DNA of 64,000 nucleotides from Lichenostomus cassidix (taxonomy: Eukaryota > Chordata > Aves > Passeriformes > Meliphagidae): the NCBI GenBank assembly GCA_008360975.2, contig CM039192.1, positions 10,641,694 to 10,705,693 on the forward strand. Direction: 5' to 3'. The translations under genes and the position numbers were made by a program. Within the stretch, counting starts at the first letter, position 1; each line of letters begins with the position of its first letter. Below, piece after piece: positions 14,501-27,879 of this stretch. The notes under the pieces were generated by a model. That model worked only from the letters and a program-made list of their open reading frames with translations, was not told the origin of the DNA and made no database searches.

Positions 14501-15880
14501 TCCCACAACACAGGGACTAATTGCCCTCAGTGTCTAAGCTGGATTCCTTGCATGCTGGAGCAGAACAAGTACTATTTTTCACCTCTCCATCACAGCAAAC
14601 ATGAAAGATTATGACAAAAGCAAACCAAACTAATCTTAGCACCTCACTGAGCTCAGAGCAAACCACCAAAGAGCAAAGTAGAGAGAAACTCAGCACACAC
14701 ACAGACAGTGAAACACTCAACAAATGAGTGGCTGGACAGGAGCAACTTGCCTCTGTGCTTCCAGTTAGGTAACAATCATCATATCTGCTGTAGAGCAACA
14801 CTAAAGCAGCCACAGGTTTGGTACGTAGATTAAATGCTTAAGAATTATTAGAATATGTTTCAATTTTCCAGCAGATTAAAGGACTTCATCCAGCAGTTCA
14901 GGCATTAAGCCCATTCTGGTAACTGAGTTAAAACAGAGCTTTTATGCACCAGTATAAAAGCTGATGCTGAGTTTGCTTAAAGCAGCAAGTCAGGAGCAGT
15001 TATGCCTCTATTAGAAAGTGCAGAGGGGGCTTATGATATCATATCCTGTTACAGGTTCCAAGGTTGGCATCATTCGAGCTGAGAACAATCCACAACCTTG
15101 GAACACTGACCTAACCAGATGAGCTGCTCTCCTTCCATTTATGGCTTCCTAAGTTTAGTGTTTCCTTAGCTCTTTGACCACCTCCTTTGACTGTATGCAG
15201 GTCCTAAACATTGCAGAGGGCTATGCTGCATTAACATCATTCTCCTGTAGCTGGTTTGTCCCTGTTTCAGGCACCACCAGACAGGTTTTGGAGTTGAAAA
15301 ACACCAGTGAGGGAACTACTGCAGTTCTTTCATCATGCCCACATTTTTCCAGATTTGGAGTAGGTGGAATGACCACAGCATGAAGAATACCTGGGTGGAA
15401 CATTTACAGATTTGCAGTCAAGGAATGTGTTATGGTCATTTTTACAGAAGGGAGCAATGCCAGTGTCACAGCACACTTTGGTAAACACTGGCAATTGCTG
15501 TAGGCCACTGTAAAGGTTTTGCAGTTGGACAAAGTAACTCAGAAAGCCTGGACACATAACTGAATTCTCCTGGAGCAGTGGGAATGCTTACACAACCCCA
15601 TAAATGTGTGAAAAACAAAACAGCAAAAATCCTTTGGTGCTTCCCTCTCAATCAGCTCCAGCATTTTAAGGAACACAGCTGAGAACAACACAAAAAAAGT
15701 ATGGTATTTCAAGAAAGGATTGAAATATTAGGGCAAGGGTAACTTCTGCACAGCCACAGCCTTTGAAACAACTGAAGGCTTTTAATATAGCTCCTCAGTT
15801 CTGAAACCACAGTGACTGGGATACAGCTGGCAGCTGGACAAGAATCTCTGCAATATTTCCACATCACCTGAAATGACAAC

Positions 15881-15953
15881 CATATATATTTATACCTAAT
15901 AAAATGTGTGTTTATATGTATACATACACATATATATTCACACACATTTATAA
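15881..15953. repeat. Interrupted TA/TG-rich microsatellite
   Basis: Imperfect mixture of (TA)n, (TG)n and (CA)n blocks, with TG-type and CA-type halves capable of pairing. Confidence 0.7.
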
Positions 15954-16591
15954 TCTTTAATAAATCTTTCCAAAAAGGCTTAGAATGAGACACCTGTAGG
16001 TATCTACTTTTTCACAGGCTTAAGTAGGGAATACCTTCTTCCATGTGCTTTTGACTATGCCTCTTCTGGTTATGAGATTTTCATTATTTTTAAATTGAGG
16101 ATTTCTGGAGGAGCTGTTCAGTGCAAAGAGGACTTAGATTTTAATGCCTACAGCTTCAACAGACTTGGGCCCCTAAGGAGGAAGCATGCTCCTCTCCTCT
16201 CTCCACCCCAAATTGTCTCCAAATAATTTTCAGATAAAAATGAGAATGAAAAAACATTTAGGAAACAAAAAATCACAGGAAAAAACACAGAAAAAAACCC
16301 CAAACCCAAATAAAATAATGTACCTTTGACCTCTGGTAATTCAAATAGAGTGTTAATCACCAAAGGATTAACACCCTACGTATTATAAATAACATAACCA
16401 GTCATCAGGAAATTATAACACCCCATATAATCAAGAAACACTGAAGTCTGTAATGGAACTATGCCCAAGCAGTGGGATGAGAAGAAGTAAGATGAGAAAC
16501 TTTACACATTGTATCAGTTCAGTGAGATTCTGCAGCTTCAAGCATTATGGAGGGCAGCTCAGTACTTATATAAGCAAATCTCTTTCCCTCC

Positions 16592-16652
16592 ATGTGTACA
16601 TGTGGCTGTATATACATACATATATATATATGCATATGTGTGCATCCATGTG
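16592..16652. repeat. Interrupted TA/TG-rich microsatellite
   Basis: GTGTACATGTG, then TATACATACATATATATATA, then GCATATGTGTGCATC: imperfect alternating purine/pyrimidine tract. Confidence 0.75.
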
Positions 16653-17459
16653 CCATACAAGCACACCAAAAAATAATTCACACATCTTAACCACTATAGG
16701 CATTTTTAATACTTTTTTAAACCTATGCGTATATAATTTTGCTGGGGTTTTTTGGGAATAATTTTATGTTTGCTGAATCAAAAGCAAATACTTTCCAACA
16801 TACTTTAAATATCTTTCTGCATTCAACATAATTACTTTTTGTTTAAACAACGACTATTTGCCCCTTATTCGATTCTGTACTATAAGTCAGTAGCATATTA
16901 AATTTAGTATTATTACTGCACAGAGGTATCAATTAAGAGAATTCTATCAAGACACTATGTTTTTAAAGGGAAGGAGCAAAAAAAAAATCAAAGAAATCAC
17001 TACCCACAGTATTTGGCTTTGAAGGAGACCCACACCCCTATTGTCTGCCATCTTCCCCATAACCACTTCCCACTTGCAAAGCCTCTACATCCTATTTTCT
17101 CTCAAACCACACCACTCCTTTTTGCCTGAGAACCTTTGCCATCCCTTCCTAATCTTTCTCAATCTCCAAAGCTTTTCCTGCCCAGCTGGTTTTCTATTCC
17201 CACTGTACCCAAAGGTCCATTCCACCCACACACCCAGTTTCAAGTTTTCCAAGCACTTCTGCACTCACTTCCAAGCTCCTGTCCCAGGAGTCCTCACTCC
17301 CCTTGCCGTTAGTGCTGTCCTTGTGCCACCAGAAGGGCTCCTAACCCTCTTGCCATGTTTTTACTGACTCCTGGCACTTGCTCCCACTCTTCCCTTGGCC
17401 AGCTGCAACTGCTGCCCTGATTGCTTTGTTAGCCCTTACCTCAACAGGTGTTTGAAAGA

Positions 17460-17474
17460 GTAAGTAAGTAAGTG
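17460..17474. repeat. (GTAA)n microsatellite
   Basis: Three to four GTAA units within AGAGTAAGTAAGTAAGTGAG. Confidence 0.75.
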
Positions 17475-17543
17475 AGCCAGGTGAAGCCAAAGAGATGGCA
17501 AGTAGAACTCACCCAAAACTTACTGTTTCCAGCTGTGCCTGTG

Positions 17544-17569
17544 CCTTGCTAATCAACCTTGCTAATCAA
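17544..17569. repeat. 13-bp perfect tandem duplication
   Basis: CCTTGCTAATCAA is present twice head to tail with no mismatch, indicating a recent slippage or duplication event. Confidence 0.9.
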
Positions 17570-18198
17570 CCTCCTCCTCTAGCCAGACAGGAGGGTTCCA
17601 TAGGGCCACCATCCCAGCATTTCCCCAAGAGGAAAATGAGGCCTTTTCCTTAACATGGAGTACCTCATGAAGAATATAAAGAACAACTTATCTCAAGAAA
17701 GAACAACTGAGTTCAAATGACTTTAACTTGTAATAGTATTTTCTGCTGAGACTCAAAGATCAGTGGAGAAAAGATCCACATTCTCACAACTACACTGCAT
17801 TAGTTTACTTCTTCCAAAGAACAATAAAAGAATGTAGGGTCATGGAATTTGGTGACATGTCTGCAAGCAGGCAAGCCAAGGTTGGGCGGAACATGGACAT
17901 CTCTTCCCATGTATAAAAATCTTGAAATTAGATGGGGATACAAAAAAGAGTAGACTTTCTCAGATTGAGAAGCCTTTACAATCTAAACTCCATTAGAATT
18001 TCTCCTTTAAATCTTCAGTGAAAAGGACACACTCCTTCAGTTCACTTCTTCCCACTGCAGAATAACTAGCAAATCTTACCTTTTTCAAACCTGCAATAAA
18101 ATCCCACAGAATTTCTCCAACCCTGTGTTATTCCACAACTATGAAATACAGTTTCTAAATGAAATACACTTTAAAGCTGTACCATGAGAAAAAGCACA

Positions 18199-18228
18199 GC
18201 TTAATTAAGTTAACTAAGCTGATTAAGC
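18199..18228. repeat. AT-rich imperfect palindrome
   Basis: GCTTAAT (18199-18205) pairs with ATTAAGC (18222-18228). Between them lie further small palindromes (CTTAATTAAG and GTTAAC). Confidence 0.75.
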
Positions 18229-20307
18229 CATGCTCTTTCACCTACTACAGGAAGTATTTAGCCCTGGAGCCATCCTAAAGGCACCTCGCACATTGAATGA
18301 CATGTTTTTCAGAGATACTGTATATATTTAGTCACTGTGGAAGGGGAAAAAGCAAACACCCTATATGTCAGCATGCCAACAAAAGAACAGAAGTATCAGC
18401 TGATAAAGCAGCTGTTTACATCTCATTCTCGTCTGCAAGGTAGGTATTACATTACAAGGGAATAGACAAAGTTAAGAGAACAGTACCCCACCGCCTCCGA
18501 TCTGACTGTTACAAAATAATTTAAGTAGGAACACTCTTCAAAAAATTCTGATCACTGATATTATTACTGGGATCTAAGTTTACAAAAAACTCAGACAAAT
18601 AAACTGAAAATTGAATAGAGTACAGAAGATTTTAAAATAATTAAGAATAACCTTTCTCCTTTATTGTATTTAAATGAGTTTATATAATTAAAAGAATTCT
18701 TTAAAACTTTCAATCCTTTTAAAATCTATAAAAGCAATTTCTAAAATAAAGACATAGCTAAGTAGCAGTATTCTTATCTCAGCTTTTGCTGGTACAAGGC
18801 TGCTGCTCTGTGTCTCATAAAGATTTCTGGCAGAGTGAGAAAACCTGGTCAGTATCAGAGTCTTTCCTGGGACCTGTCTGAAGTGTCGACAAGCAGCTAA
18901 GCTGAATATTAATACACTCTCCATCATCAAAAGCTGTTGCATACCCAAAGGATGAAAAATATTTTAATCAGCTTTCAGCTTGTCTAGTAGAAGTCAGTTT
19001 ATTCCTATGGGATTATACATCTATGTGCTCAATTTTTGTCTTCGCACTCTCTCTCCATACATATTACTTTTGAAACTAGCAGCAAAGAGCCTAAATCTGC
19101 TGTTTTGTTGAGAAAAGACAGCTAATGCTGTGATTCAATTACAGTATTTTACATTTAAGAAGAAAATGTAGAAGATGAAAAGCAAAGAAAAAACTTGAGA
19201 AAACAGCCCTGTTATCAAGTTTTTTACCAGTAGGATTTCTTAAAGGAACCAGTGGGACTTTTTTTTGTTTTGTTCAACATTTCTGCAAATTTTACTGGTT
19301 CATCTGTTGTCTTACCAATCTTTTCTTCTTCCCAGTAGATTCCTAATTATTGCAAATTCACAATTCCTTTAGCGTAACAACCACCAGTGGAATTGACCCA
19401 TGAATGTATAAATGTTTTATAAACATGTATCAAGTATGTCCTACATGAAAACCAACAGAAGATCAGTACTGGAAAAATGTTTTGAAGAGCCTCGACTGTA
19501 CAAGTGTACCTACATGGCAACCTCTCCTTTCTCTGCTCTTTTCTCTGAGAGACAATGGCAGTCCCTGTAAAGTTGCATTAATGAAGATAACACCCACAGA
19601 AGACTTTTAACAGTGAGATATATTAATAATCCTAATTCTGTATATTTTCAATCCTTTCAAAAGCATCATAACATTTCAGACTAGAGCCTAGTCAGGATTT
19701 TAACTGGTCTTTGCTTTGAGTATCTACATAAATGCAATACAGAACTAATTTCATCTTGCCTCATCCCTGCTTACTGGGGCATAGATGAATTACCATTGGA
19801 CATGCAACACCATGGCACTCTTTCCTCCTGCCCATAAGAGAAGACATGAAGAAGTGCAAGACTCTGCTGATTTTTAGATTTTCTGTCACCTCACAGAAGT
19901 CTAGAAAGTACAACCTCTGTGTGGTAACTACACAGCATCAGCATAAACTGGTTTGTACAGACTAATCTTAAAATAATTTCTATCATCTATCAGCAATGCA
20001 ACCAATTGTTAGTTTTGAGCAAGGGAGTGAATTCTGTGGTCCTACTACTGCAAGCAATTTCAGCACAGAAATTCCTATTTCATGAAATGGAAGCATGACA
20101 TTGGACAGGAGACTGAAAGGACCACAACGAGTTAACTTACTCTGCCATGTGTCTGAATTACAAAAAATGTCTTATAATTCAGTTATCCAAGCTGAGTCCC
20201 ACCACAACATCACAAAACAATTGACCTTCTAGCTAGCTGGTGAAGCTCTAATCCATTAGCATGTAGGACACAGCTTGAAGAGCGAGCTAAAATGTAATTA
20301 TTAGCAG

Positions 20308-20340
20308 TGTATATATGCATACATATATACACAGACACAT
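20308..20340. repeat. Interrupted TA/CA microsatellite
   Basis: TGTATATATGCATACATATA followed by CACAGACACAT. Confidence 0.7.
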
Positions 20341-20970
20341 AAAAATAATCACTTCAGTTTATTACACAATGATATTGATCCCTAGGCAGCTAGACAACAT
20401 GAACTGATGCACTATGCCCAGCTATTAACAGTGCACTTTGTAGATCACTGCATGCTAAGCACGGAGCTGGATTCATCTGGAGCACAGCTCCACCGATGCC
20501 ATTCCTGTCCCCCAGCAACAATCCAGCCTGTTCTCACCATCCCTTTAATCATTCTACTGTATTACAGAAATCAAAATGAGTCCTATGAAAATCAGTCTGA
20601 TTGTGACAAACAATCACATTATTTTACTGGAATAATTTAAAAGATTTGCTACACTTAAACTTTGTATTAGTGCCCCTGTTGTGAGAGTTCAGATTGACTA
20701 GCAGTCCAAGGAAAACTGCCAAAATCTGATGTTCACTTGTAACATTTGAGAAAAGCCAGTAATTATCTTCCTAGTGCAGAATAGTAAACATAATATTATA
20801 TCTACAGCTTCAGGATCATTAAGCAGGAGCATGTGTAGTGACAAACAGAAAGTGCCAAAAAGATTCACACAAAAACTCCTGAGAACTAGACCTAGGAAGT
20901 GCCAGGAGACAATCAGGGTCAGCCAAAACACAGTAAGCTCTTTCTTAAACAGACAGAATTTGCCCATCTG

Positions 20971-20985
20971 AAAAAAAAAAAAAAA
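20971..20985. repeat. A15 homopolymer
   Basis: Run of 15 A in intron 7. Confidence 0.85.
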
Positions 20986-22292
20986 TTGGACATAGCCAAT
21001 AGGCAATTGTCAGGTATAGTAAAAATCATTGCCTCATTTAATTGAGGAGGAATTCAAGATCAGAAATTGTCTCCAGCCTAAAACCAAAGTAAGACCTCAA
21101 TGTTTTGATTGCCAGACCTATTTTGAAAACCACACCTAAGTTACTTGCACAAGTTAAACAGAGGGTCAGTGAAAGAATTAGCACCTAATTCATCAGGGCA
21201 GAATGCTCTCCAGAGCAACTTCTGAAGCCAAGTTCTATTTCTTTATGTATGAAATGAAAGCTGCAATTTTAGGCAAAGATAAAGTTACTGTTAAAGAATA
21301 CGTTACAAAAATACTATTCACCCATGATCTTAGGAATCAGAAGGACTGATGGTCAGATAGGAAAGAAAAGGTATCAATGCAGCAACAGCAGCTTTTCAGA
21401 AGACGTCACCTCCTTTGCCTACCAAAGCTATTTGGAAAGTAAAGCAGCTGCATTCTATTTTATAGTGGTTAAAGAGCCACTAAAATACAATAGCAATAAA
21501 ACCACATTTAGCAACACTAGCTGTATTAAAAAATACAGCAATATAGATGGTGACATTTTAGTCATACTGCCATTTGCTTTCACTTTCATTCAAAATCACA
21601 ACTTAGCCTAGTTTATAATAATCACAGTACAAATTATTCCTGCCAAACCACTGTAATTCACAGTTTTAACACCAAACCAAATCTTTTTTTTCTGTGTAGC
21701 ATGTCCATAAACATATATATACGCATACAAATCCATAAGCTCTGTGTCTGATCACTTCCAGAACTGCATAAATGAGAACTAGAAATAATTTTGAATACTG
21801 GTAATCATTAATCATTTTCTATATAGCATATAATATAAAAAAATCTAAAAATAAAGATTAATTTCTTTTCAATAAGTAGTATTCTCAGTATTCAAATACA
21901 GTCATAGTTTAATACAATCCATACCAGCCCCACCACAATGACTCTGCTTTCACTGAAATCAGATGGTTCCCAACAACCTAGTTCCCATCAACAATAAAAG
22001 GGTGGCAACACCAGGTTCTAAGGTATCCTTCCAGGACTGACAGTGGATTCACAAAGATGCAGGAGGGACTATGATCTGAGTTTTCTCCCCCCTGCCAGAC
22101 CCAGGGCAACTTGCATTCTGATGCTCTCTAAACTCTTCTCCTATGTTTCTCCTGGTTCAGAGAACTGCAAGCAGTTGGCCCCAGTGCTCATTCCCTGTAA
22201 ATGCCTTTTCTCTAAATATAAGTTTATATGATTCAGAAGTTACACAAAGAAGTTAATTAGAAGCTCCTCACATGTAAAGTCCCCAGTATGGC

Positions 22293-22348
22293 TGTGTATG
22301 TATTTGTGTGTAGAGTATTTACACACACATACAGTCACACTGTGTATC
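22293..22348. repeat. TG-rich block facing CA-rich block
   Basis: TGTGTATGTATTTGTGTGTA is followed by ACACACACATACAGTCACAC, an imperfect inverted arrangement of TG and CA repeats. Confidence 0.65.
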
Positions 22349-23442
22349 AGCTCTGGTGGTCTACACACTATGGACAAACTTGTAACATATGATAGAGAAT
22401 CCTGTGTAAGCCACAGTGCTCAGCTCAGACACAGAGATCCATATGCACAATTCAAAAACAAGACTGGGAATAGCCTATCTGCACAATTTTGATTTCTACT
22501 GAATCTGGTTTATGCATTTATGCTTTAAATACTAACACGGAGCTCATCACACTTTACATCCAAGTGCAGGTATTTAGTACACACAATTGTACACATCCAA
22601 GAGTATAAAAATACAGTGAGGATCACAGAAAGAAGCCCCATTACAGTAAGAGTTAAGCACAAGATAACAGAATTCTGTTTTCTAAAACTGAAGCTTGCCA
22701 AGATGCAGCTGTGTGCACAAGAACACCTTCAAATGTCAAACGTGAACTCAGGTGCAAATCCACCTGGAGGGGAGGGCAGAGGCAGGACCACACCATGGGC
22801 ACAGCTGCACAACCCACCCATGGTCCTCCCACTTGGGCCATCAGAAATGCACCTCACTGTCCCACAGGACTAAAATTGTCCTAAAGCTCTCCTGGCTTAT
22901 ACCAGTTTACATTAGAACCTTAATGTTGTCAGTGTGATATTCCCAGAATGCTGTCGGAATGGGAAGGCTGCCCTTTCAACAATTCCAGTTTGTAACAGAA
23001 ATGTTACAGTGGTTCATATCAACACAGCTCAGATCTCAACCAGCTCACGTAAGGGTTAAAAATAGAAAGTGCTATCCACTGGTTTGCTCTGATGTTCCTG
23101 TAGATATTGTCACTGGATGTATCCTCAGAAGAATTCTATTCAACACCTCTGTCTTTAAGTACAAAGCTGTAGGCTGTAGCAGCTTTAGGAAACATAAGTA
23201 TCCTTTTTTCTGCTGCACAGTATCTGTGTGTGAAATTCTCTAAAGGGGTTTAAGTATTTACCCTGAACACTATCAGACAGTTTCTAAAATTTTCCTTATC
23301 CTGTTGCAGAAACACTTCAAAGAGAATCATAAACACAGTCTTTTGTGCTTTCAGCACACATGTTGTTTTGGAAGCTTAAGTCTGAATTCCCTCAGAATTG
23401 TAAATATTTTTTTTCCTCAAAGATGTGCAATACTTTACTTTC

Positions 23443-23456
23443 TTTTTTTTTTTTTT
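23443..23456. repeat. T14 homopolymer before ACAG
   Basis: Run of 14 T immediately followed by ACAG. In + orientation it resembles a strong 3' splice site. Confidence 0.8.
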
Positions 23457-23564
23457 ACAGATTCATTGTGATTCTACTACAGACAACGCTGAAATCTTTC
23501 TCCCATTTCTGAAGGCAAAAAAAATATTGGGGTCAAGTAAATAATTGCCAGAAAAAGAAAAGGC

Positions 23565-23581
23565 AAAAAAAAAAAAAAAAA
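23565..23581. repeat. A17 homopolymer
   Basis: Run of 17 A immediately before GGTAAGTTC. Confidence 0.85.
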
Positions 23582-23699
23582 GGTAAGTTCCAGGATCAGG
23601 TTTTGTTATTGTTGTTTAAGATAAAAGATATGTTTCCAGAAACATCTGACTCCTAGTGCACATAAAATATAACCTGCCAAAAATATATTTATTTAAAGG

Positions 23700-24060
23700 C
23701 TCTGGCCTAAACAGATAAGGAGAGCCCCAAAAGATAAGAAACATGGGTAAAATTTGGGTCTTCGAGCTGCCATGTTATACCAACATGTAACAGTTCATTA
23801 GGCAAATCCGATCACCCATCGCCACATGGCCTCCAATAAAGTGTGACACTGCCATGTCTGAGCACAACGGGAAAACCAAAAGAGAAATTAAAATAATACC
23901 TCAGAGTTCCTGGAATTTTGGCTGACAAGGTCAAACCAATTCAAATGTCAGTTAAGTTGCTATGCAATTTCTGAAAGAAGCTAACCGACCAACCAGCCTG
24001 TTTGTGATCCCATTATCTATTTTTTTAAAAATAATTGGTTAGTTGTTTAAAGTGCCAAAG
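23700..24060. promoter_or_regulatory. Candidate conserved non-coding element in intron 7
   Basis: About 360 bp with unusual motif density: two AGATAAG GATA-type sites (23713 and 23732), a reverse TTATCT (24013), a CCAATAAA Hox/Cdx-like site (23833), GGCTGACAAGGTCA and repeated AACCGACCAACC. Several CpGs survive although the flanks have almost none. This composition is typical of conserved enhancers, and FTO introns are known to harbour IRX3/IRX5 enhancers. The call is inference from composition; conservation was not tested. Confidence 0.3.
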
Positions 24061-26329
24061 TCTACAAAAGCTAGGAGAATTCCTTGTAAAAGCATATTTT
24101 GTCTTAGAGCTTTTCATGGTTATCCAGGAACTGAAATACTCTTGATTTAAATACATATTTAAACCCTCGCTTTAATTTGAAAAAAAAAATGGCTCTGGGC
24201 TGAGATTTTGTAGCTCAAGTTTCAGCGTAGACTCAATTCTAACTGTCAGGCTGTAAGCCCCTGACAATAGTGGCTTAGAGCTGAAACTATGACATACTTC
24301 ATATATAGCAATAGTAACAAATAATGAAATAGACCTCAAAAGGGAAAGAAAAATAATTTTACAAGAACACAGCCATGCTCTCTGATTTAAATTCAGTTGT
24401 ACAAATTGATAAAAAGCCTGTTATTGAGAGTAACAGTAATAACAGGACTAAAGATAGTTTTAAAAAAGTTTTACAAATCAAGATGAAAGTTGTGCAGAAA
24501 GGTATCAGTCTGCCTGAAATGCCACTTTGATCATCATATTTGCAGCCAGTGTGAATGCTTCTGCTTTTGCACCAGTACAAATTAAGAGCTGTGCTGCATT
24601 TCATTATCATCAGCTCTATTTCAAGATGCCAAAGAGTGAAACAAATGGAGTAACAATTACTTGTGTTTCAGTTATACCATTAAGAAATTACCTCCTTAAG
24701 ATCTATGTTTCATTCCTTTAAGTAGTGCCTTCACTGCAGGCAAACAGTTGTGCTGCTAAGTGTAACTCCACTCACACTCTTCTCCCCATTTCAGTTCCAC
24801 ACTTTCTTTCGTCTTGCCAAATTCCTGCATGAATAGGTGGGATTAAATGGAGCCTAGCCTACCTAACATAATTATATATGTTGTGATTTTATACTGCAAT
24901 GAAATTGATACATTTTAATAATGCCAGTCTTGGCTCTTACCCACTAAAGTCAATAAAGGTTATTAAGGCCAACTGCCATATAAATACATTGCTACATTGC
25001 TAAATGGACTCTCAAAGCAGGAAATACAATTTACACCATACAGCACTGTAAGGGCCTTTTTTTTTAAGGAACACTAGATATGTCTAAAAAAGCCTTTAAA
25101 AATTCAACACGCAAGTGTAGCCATTTATGCTTACTTTTCATTCCACAAACAAAAATAATTTCATTGATTTACATTTTATTTTTCTAATGTGAATCAACCT
25201 AAAACAAAGCAAACAAAAAAAAGACTGTTGGACTTCTGCAGTTCTTACGGATTTGGTGTGGTGGTTACAGATTTTCATAGCTAAAATAAATGTCAGATTG
25301 CAAGGTTTGCATGATATCAGACCCTGAGAGACAAATTGTCTCTCCACTGAATCTCAGAACAGCTACAGCAAGACTTGCTCACATCACATGAGATTTCAGC
25401 TTTTCAGACTTCTCTTTACCCAGAAAGCAAAGCTTGTACGGTCTTTTTTCAAATGGTAACTCTCCCTTTGAATTCTGCAAGCATTTATCCTGATGTTGCA
25501 GGCGATAACGTGTTAATCTTGGATGACTTTTAAAAAAAAAAAACCCTCCAACATATGAATAGCCTTCATATTTTCAAGGGAGGGGGAAAAAAAGAAAGAG
25601 AAGATTGGTTAAACTGCTTTGGATTTAATGGCTCATAAATTCATGAGGTAATATTGTGGGAAATGTGATGTTTTATCAGAATGTCATTCAAATGAAAGGT
25701 TTAACATTTACATCACAAGAGTGAGCTCTAAGTAAAACTATCCTCAGGGAAAGAAATGCCAGGAATAAACATGATGATAAAATTGTGCGCTTGCTATAAT
25801 GTACAAAAATATTAAATAAAGCTCACAGGTTTGAAGACACTGGGCTAAACTTCCTGCAATATCGTACTCTGCTTGACAGGAGTAAATACAATTAGGAGAA
25901 TCAGAGATAATTTTGGAAACTTTGTTTTCTTCTGTATAGCTGCTTTACTGAAAAAGGGGAAAAATTAAAAAAGGCATAGAGGGACACAGAGACTCACTTT
26001 TGTATCACTCTAGACACATATATAAAAAAACCACATCAACAGTTGTTCAGCTCACACACAAAGGAAAAATACATTGCTTAAATATTTTCAGTTAAGAAAT
26101 TATTCTTTTCAAGCAACAAAATTCTTCCAAAACAAGACCAACAATTCTAAGACATTTTCACTTTTACCATTTTACATGACTCTCTCTTTTTTTTTTTAAA
26201 GAATCATCCAGCTAAAATCATAAATTTGGAGAAAAAACCCATCAGTTGCAGACTACTGGGTACCTTCAAAAATACCCTTTTGATTTAACTTAGCTGTGGA
26301 AGCTAAGCATGCACCAAAACACTGCACTT

Positions 26330-26730
26330 TTTATGTTAAATTGCTGTTGAATTTGTTAACCCGCAATTGATTTCCTGTGTTATGGAATCTTAGAGATTAC
26401 GGCTAACTTGGAGCAACAGGGATAATTCTTGATGTTAATGCCACATTTCGATGGGTTTTTATTGAAGCTGTGCCTGGAAACTGCGGCTCAACATTGCCCC
26501 CCAATGGCATCCTGAGAAACGCCACAGCACAAAACCTGCGTTATGTCCCCAAAAAACCAGCCCAGCTCCAAGTGCTGAACACAGCGAGCATCACATTTAC
26601 TTAGAGACTCAACAAAACAGACATTCTCAATTAACATTCTCCTCTGTCTCCTCCAATAGCTGAAATTAATTGTGATTAATATGTTATAAGTCATAAAACA
26701 TTAAAGCAATTCTTAAAATTTAAATTAGAA
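26330..26730. promoter_or_regulatory. Candidate conserved non-coding element in intron 7
   Basis: Contains GTTAACCCGCAATTGATT, GATGTTAATGCC, TTAATTGTGATTAATATG and GTCATAAAACATTAAAG: dense homeobox-type TAAT/ATTA and TCATAAA motifs with retained CpGs. This is inference from motif density only. Confidence 0.25.
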
Positions 26731-27879
26731 GCAGCTTCTGTCTTGGCCCAACATTGGGTTTGCTGATAAATATCATCCTGAGGCTTGTTGAAAGGAGATA
26801 CACTGACGCCACCATGTTTCTAATTAGAGACACATGGCAATGTCACACCAATTGCAGAAAACCTAACCCTTGAGAGTTCCAGGGTTTGCTGTTTTTCCAT
26901 GTTTTCAACACACAATGGATATAAAATATCAAACATTCTTGTCTCTACCTCATCTAAGCCTCTGTTACAAGGGAGTAAGTTGTCATTTGAAAGAAAAACA
27001 AACCAAAATACTTTTTTTAAATTATAAGGGTCGTTAAAAATGTGAGCACATAAGAACACAAAAATGAGGGGGGAAAAAAACCCACATAAGCAAGTTATAT
27101 TTTCTCTGCTTTTATAGGAAAATCCAGCATTCACTGATTTCTTGTGGCAGCTGATTTCCCAACTGGAAGTTCCACTTTTCCAGGCGTGTTTCCCTAGTCT
27201 GAAAGCAGCCATGGCTGGAGGAGCTCACAACACATTTGAGCAGCTGAGTCACAACATTTCCTGCGAGACTCACAAGAACATTCTTGCAGCACAGCATTTC
27301 CAGATCACATCCCAGCCGTAGCTCTGATACAAATCGTGCTCAGCACCCTCAGCTGCAATACAAACTCTTCCAGGCCAACCAAGGGAAATGGAGGCTTTGT
27401 GCTGTGACCAGCAGCAGTGACTGAGAAGCAGCTCCGGATGCAGACAGAGGGAGATGAGCGCTACGGGTTTGCCAGCACAGCCCCTTCTGAGTGCAAAGCC
27501 AGAAGCAGGAATGCTGGCAACTGCTTTGAAAACTTTGACAGCACAGCCTGTCACCTGAGGCTCCACATGGACAGCAGCAACAGGAAAACAGTGTTTACCA
27601 CCGAATCCATTTTCAAGGGATGCACAATTTACTTTCAAGGACACGAAAACCATTTATTACATTTATTCTTGAAACTAATCCTCTCCTGCTGGTTCTAGCT
27701 GTGGTGTAAGTGTGCAGGTGGACCACAGACAGCAGCACTTCCAGATCACCAGTTTTGTTCTCAGCTTTCCTCAGATGCATGCACCATAGCTGTCATTAGC
27801 AGAGCTGTCTATTTGGGTGCTGTACAAACAAATTGACAATGCACAGCATTTGTGTGGTATAATATATGGCTGTCATCTT

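Noticed and set aside
17041..17367. 108-codon + strand ORF rich in Pro, Ser, Phe and Leu
   Set aside because: It arises from a pyrimidine-rich strand bias (C/T-rich from about 17.03 to 17.6 kb) that lacks stops in this frame; there is no protein-like motif.
26820..27653. Two consecutive minus-strand ORFs (130 and 127 codons) as exons of an unknown gene
   Set aside because: No recognisable domain, no consensus splice pairs linking them, and no match to the missing FTO exon 8. Kept only as a GC-rich patch.
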